NCBI RefSeq assembly: GCF_031119625.1
Contig: NZ_JAVHZV010000010.1
Location: 310,001-374,000, forward strand
From: Pseudomonas sp. G34
Lineage (GTDB): Bacteria; Pseudomonadota; Gammaproteobacteria; Pseudomonadales; Pseudomonadaceae
Direction of reading: 5' to 3'
DNA: 64,000 nucleotides
Below, one piece after another: positions 62,783-64,000 of the stretch (the stretch's first letter is position 1; each line of letters starts with the position of its first letter). A program made the translations under genes and the position numbers. The notes below the pieces were generated by a model. It worked only from the letters and a program-made list of their open reading frames with translations. It was not told the origin of the DNA and did not search any database.

Positions 62783-64000
62783 ATGTCCAGTACGACGCAA
62801 AAGGGCGGCCTCAGGCGCATCGTTGCCGCATCGGTGATCGGCAACGCCCTGGAATGGTATGACTTCTTTCTCTACGGCACCGCCGCCGCGCTGGTGTTCG
62901 GCCCGTTGTTCTTCCCGGCCGGCACCGACCCGGTGGTCGGCACCCTTGGCGCCTTCGCCGGCTTTGCCGTGGGCTTCGTCGCCCGGCCACTGGGCGGTAT
63001 CGTCTTCGGCCATATCGGCGACCGCCACGGGCGCAAGCTGGCGCTGGTGATCACCCTGTCGCTGATGGGCTTCGCGACCTTTCTGATGGGCCTGCTGCCG
63101 ACCTTCGAACAGGCCGGCTATCTGGCGCCGATCAGCCTGGTGATCCTGCGTATCGTGCAGGGCATCGCCTCGGGCGGCGAGTGGGGCGGCGGCGTGCTGA
63201 TGCTCAGCGAAAACGCGCCGTCCAGCCGCACCGGCTTCTATGCCTCGTGGAGCCAGCTGGGCGTGACCGGCGGCTTTCTGCTGTCGGCCGGGGCGTTCTA
63301 CCTGGTGCAGCTGCTGCCAGACGACGACTTCATGAGCTGGGGCTGGCGCATCCCGTTCGTGGCCAGCATCCTGATTTTCGGCGTGGGCCTGTACATCCGC
63401 CGCAGCCTGCCGGAAAGCCGCGACTTCCAGCAGGATGTCGAAGCCAAGGCGGCGGCCAAACACCTGCCGGCCATGCAGGTGCTGCGCGAACATCCCAAGG
63501 CGGTGCTGCAGGCCATGGGCCTGCGCCTGGCGGAAAACGGCGGGGCGTACATCTTCCTGTCCTTCGCCATGGCCTACGCCAAGTTCACCGGCCTGGCGAC
63601 CCAGACCGTGCTGATCGGGGTGATGATCGCCATGACCCTGGAGGCGTTCATGATCCTGTTCTGGGGCTGGCTGTCCGACATCATCGGCCGGCGCACGGTG
63701 TATGCCATCGGCTCGGTGGGGCTGATCGTCTTCGCCTTCCCGTTCTTCTGGCTGTTCGACACCCACGACACGCTGCTGGTCTACCTGGCGCTGATCCTTG
63801 GCCTGCCGCTCAGCCACGCGGCGATGATCGGCACCCAGCCGGCGTTGATGGGCGAGCTGTTTCCCACCCACGTGCGCTACACCGGGCTGGCCATGGGGCA
63901 CGAGATCGCCTCGATCTTCGCCGGTGGCTTCGCGCCACTGATCGCCACGGCGCTGTTCGCCCACTTCCAGTCGGCCTGGCCGGTGTCGGTGATGCTGGCG
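62783..64000 (+). CDS. MHS-family MFS symporter (cut by window end)
   Basis: The first 406 residues of a metabolite:proton symporter are visible; the C-terminus lies outside. Family markers are ASVIGNALEWYDFFLYG, GFVARPLGGIVFGHIGDRHGRK and GEWGGGVLMLSENAP. The protein probably carries IAA or a related acid across the inner membrane after the porin. GGGAG 5 nt upstream fixes ATG 62783 over the in-frame ATG 62771. It is 79 bp downstream of the porin. Confidence 0.92.
   Translation, partial: MSSTTQKGGLRRIVAASVIGNALEWYDFFLYGTAAALVFGPLFFPAGTDPVVGTLGAFAGFAVGFVARPLGGIVFGHIGDRHGRKLALVITLSLMGFATFLMGLLPTFEQAGYLAPISLVILRIVQGIASGGEWGGGVLMLSENAPSSRTGFYASWSQLGVTGGFLLSAGAFYLVQLLPDDDFMSWGWRIPFVASILIFGVGLYIRRSLPESRDFQQDVEAKAAAKHLPAMQVLREHPKAVLQAMGLRLAENGGAYIFLSFAMAYAKFTGLATQTVLIGVMIAMTLEAFMILFWGWLSDIIGRRTVYAIGSVGLIVFAFPFFWLFDTHDTLLVYLALILGLPLSHAAMIGTQPALMGELFPTHVRYTGLAMGHEIASIFAGGFAPLIATALFAHFQSAWPVSVMLA

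Overview
The window looks like a chromosomal segment of a Pseudomonas-type gammaproteobacterium. It is GC-rich, with REP-like extragenic palindromes and a gene set typical of that genus: a dksA2/COG0523/DUF1826 zinc-starvation set, a DUF3301 gene, Kef-type antiporters, a SUKH protein, a Tim44-like protein and uvrD. From memory, several of these lie in the origin-proximal part of the P. aeruginosa chromosome. A 14-bp palindrome at 19560-19573 matches the ParB site parS, which fits such a position. No rRNA, tRNA, CRISPR array or intact insertion sequence was seen.

Layout. 1-4750: the end of a sigma-54 activator, then a TAXI-type TRAP transporter (binding protein, fused permease, DUF1850 protein) behind a near-consensus -24/-12 promoter. 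4890-7620: a bacterial voltage-gated sodium channel, a GNAT acetyltransferase, a DUF3617 protein and a small membrane protein. 7860-17840 (minus strand): a two-partner secretion locus made of a TpsB transporter, an HlyC-like lysine acyltransferase, a 2352-residue CdiA/FHA-like exoprotein ending in a lipase-like domain, and a small lipoprotein that could be its immunity protein. 18050-19490: a cardiolipin synthase. 19680-23860: an operon of GntR regulator, ADP-ribosylglycohydrolase, NCS1 permease and PfkB kinase, similar in logic to E. coli yegTUVW. 23960-25940: a divergent LysR/DMT exporter pair. 26170-28500: the Zur-type set. 28500-41670: mostly core genes interrupted by repeats, with an orphan TRAP binding protein and uvrD.

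41760-64000 is a catabolic region. On the plus strand lies a complete-looking indole-3-acetate (auxin) degradation cluster, iacH-A-B-I-C-D-E-F-G, followed by an OprD-type porin and an MHS-family symporter cut by the window end. Together these would import the plant hormone, hydroxylate the indole ring (IacA with flavin reductase IacG), oxidise it further (IacE) and use a Rieske oxygenase (IacC/D with reductase IacF) to reach catechol. Divergent from it, on the minus strand, is a Liv-type ABC importer with a fused LivM-LivG subunit, then a ketopantoate-reductase-like protein, a class II aldolase, a GMC oxidoreductase and an SphA-type outer-membrane protein, with AraC and MarR regulators beyond. 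The 678-bp region between the two sets holds a sigma-54 promoter facing the ABC importer, phased T-tracts, an NtrC-like box and palindromes.

The most novel candidate is the two-partner secretion locus: an apparently lipid-modified CdiA-like protein with a lipase-type effector end and a putative lipoprotein immunity protein.
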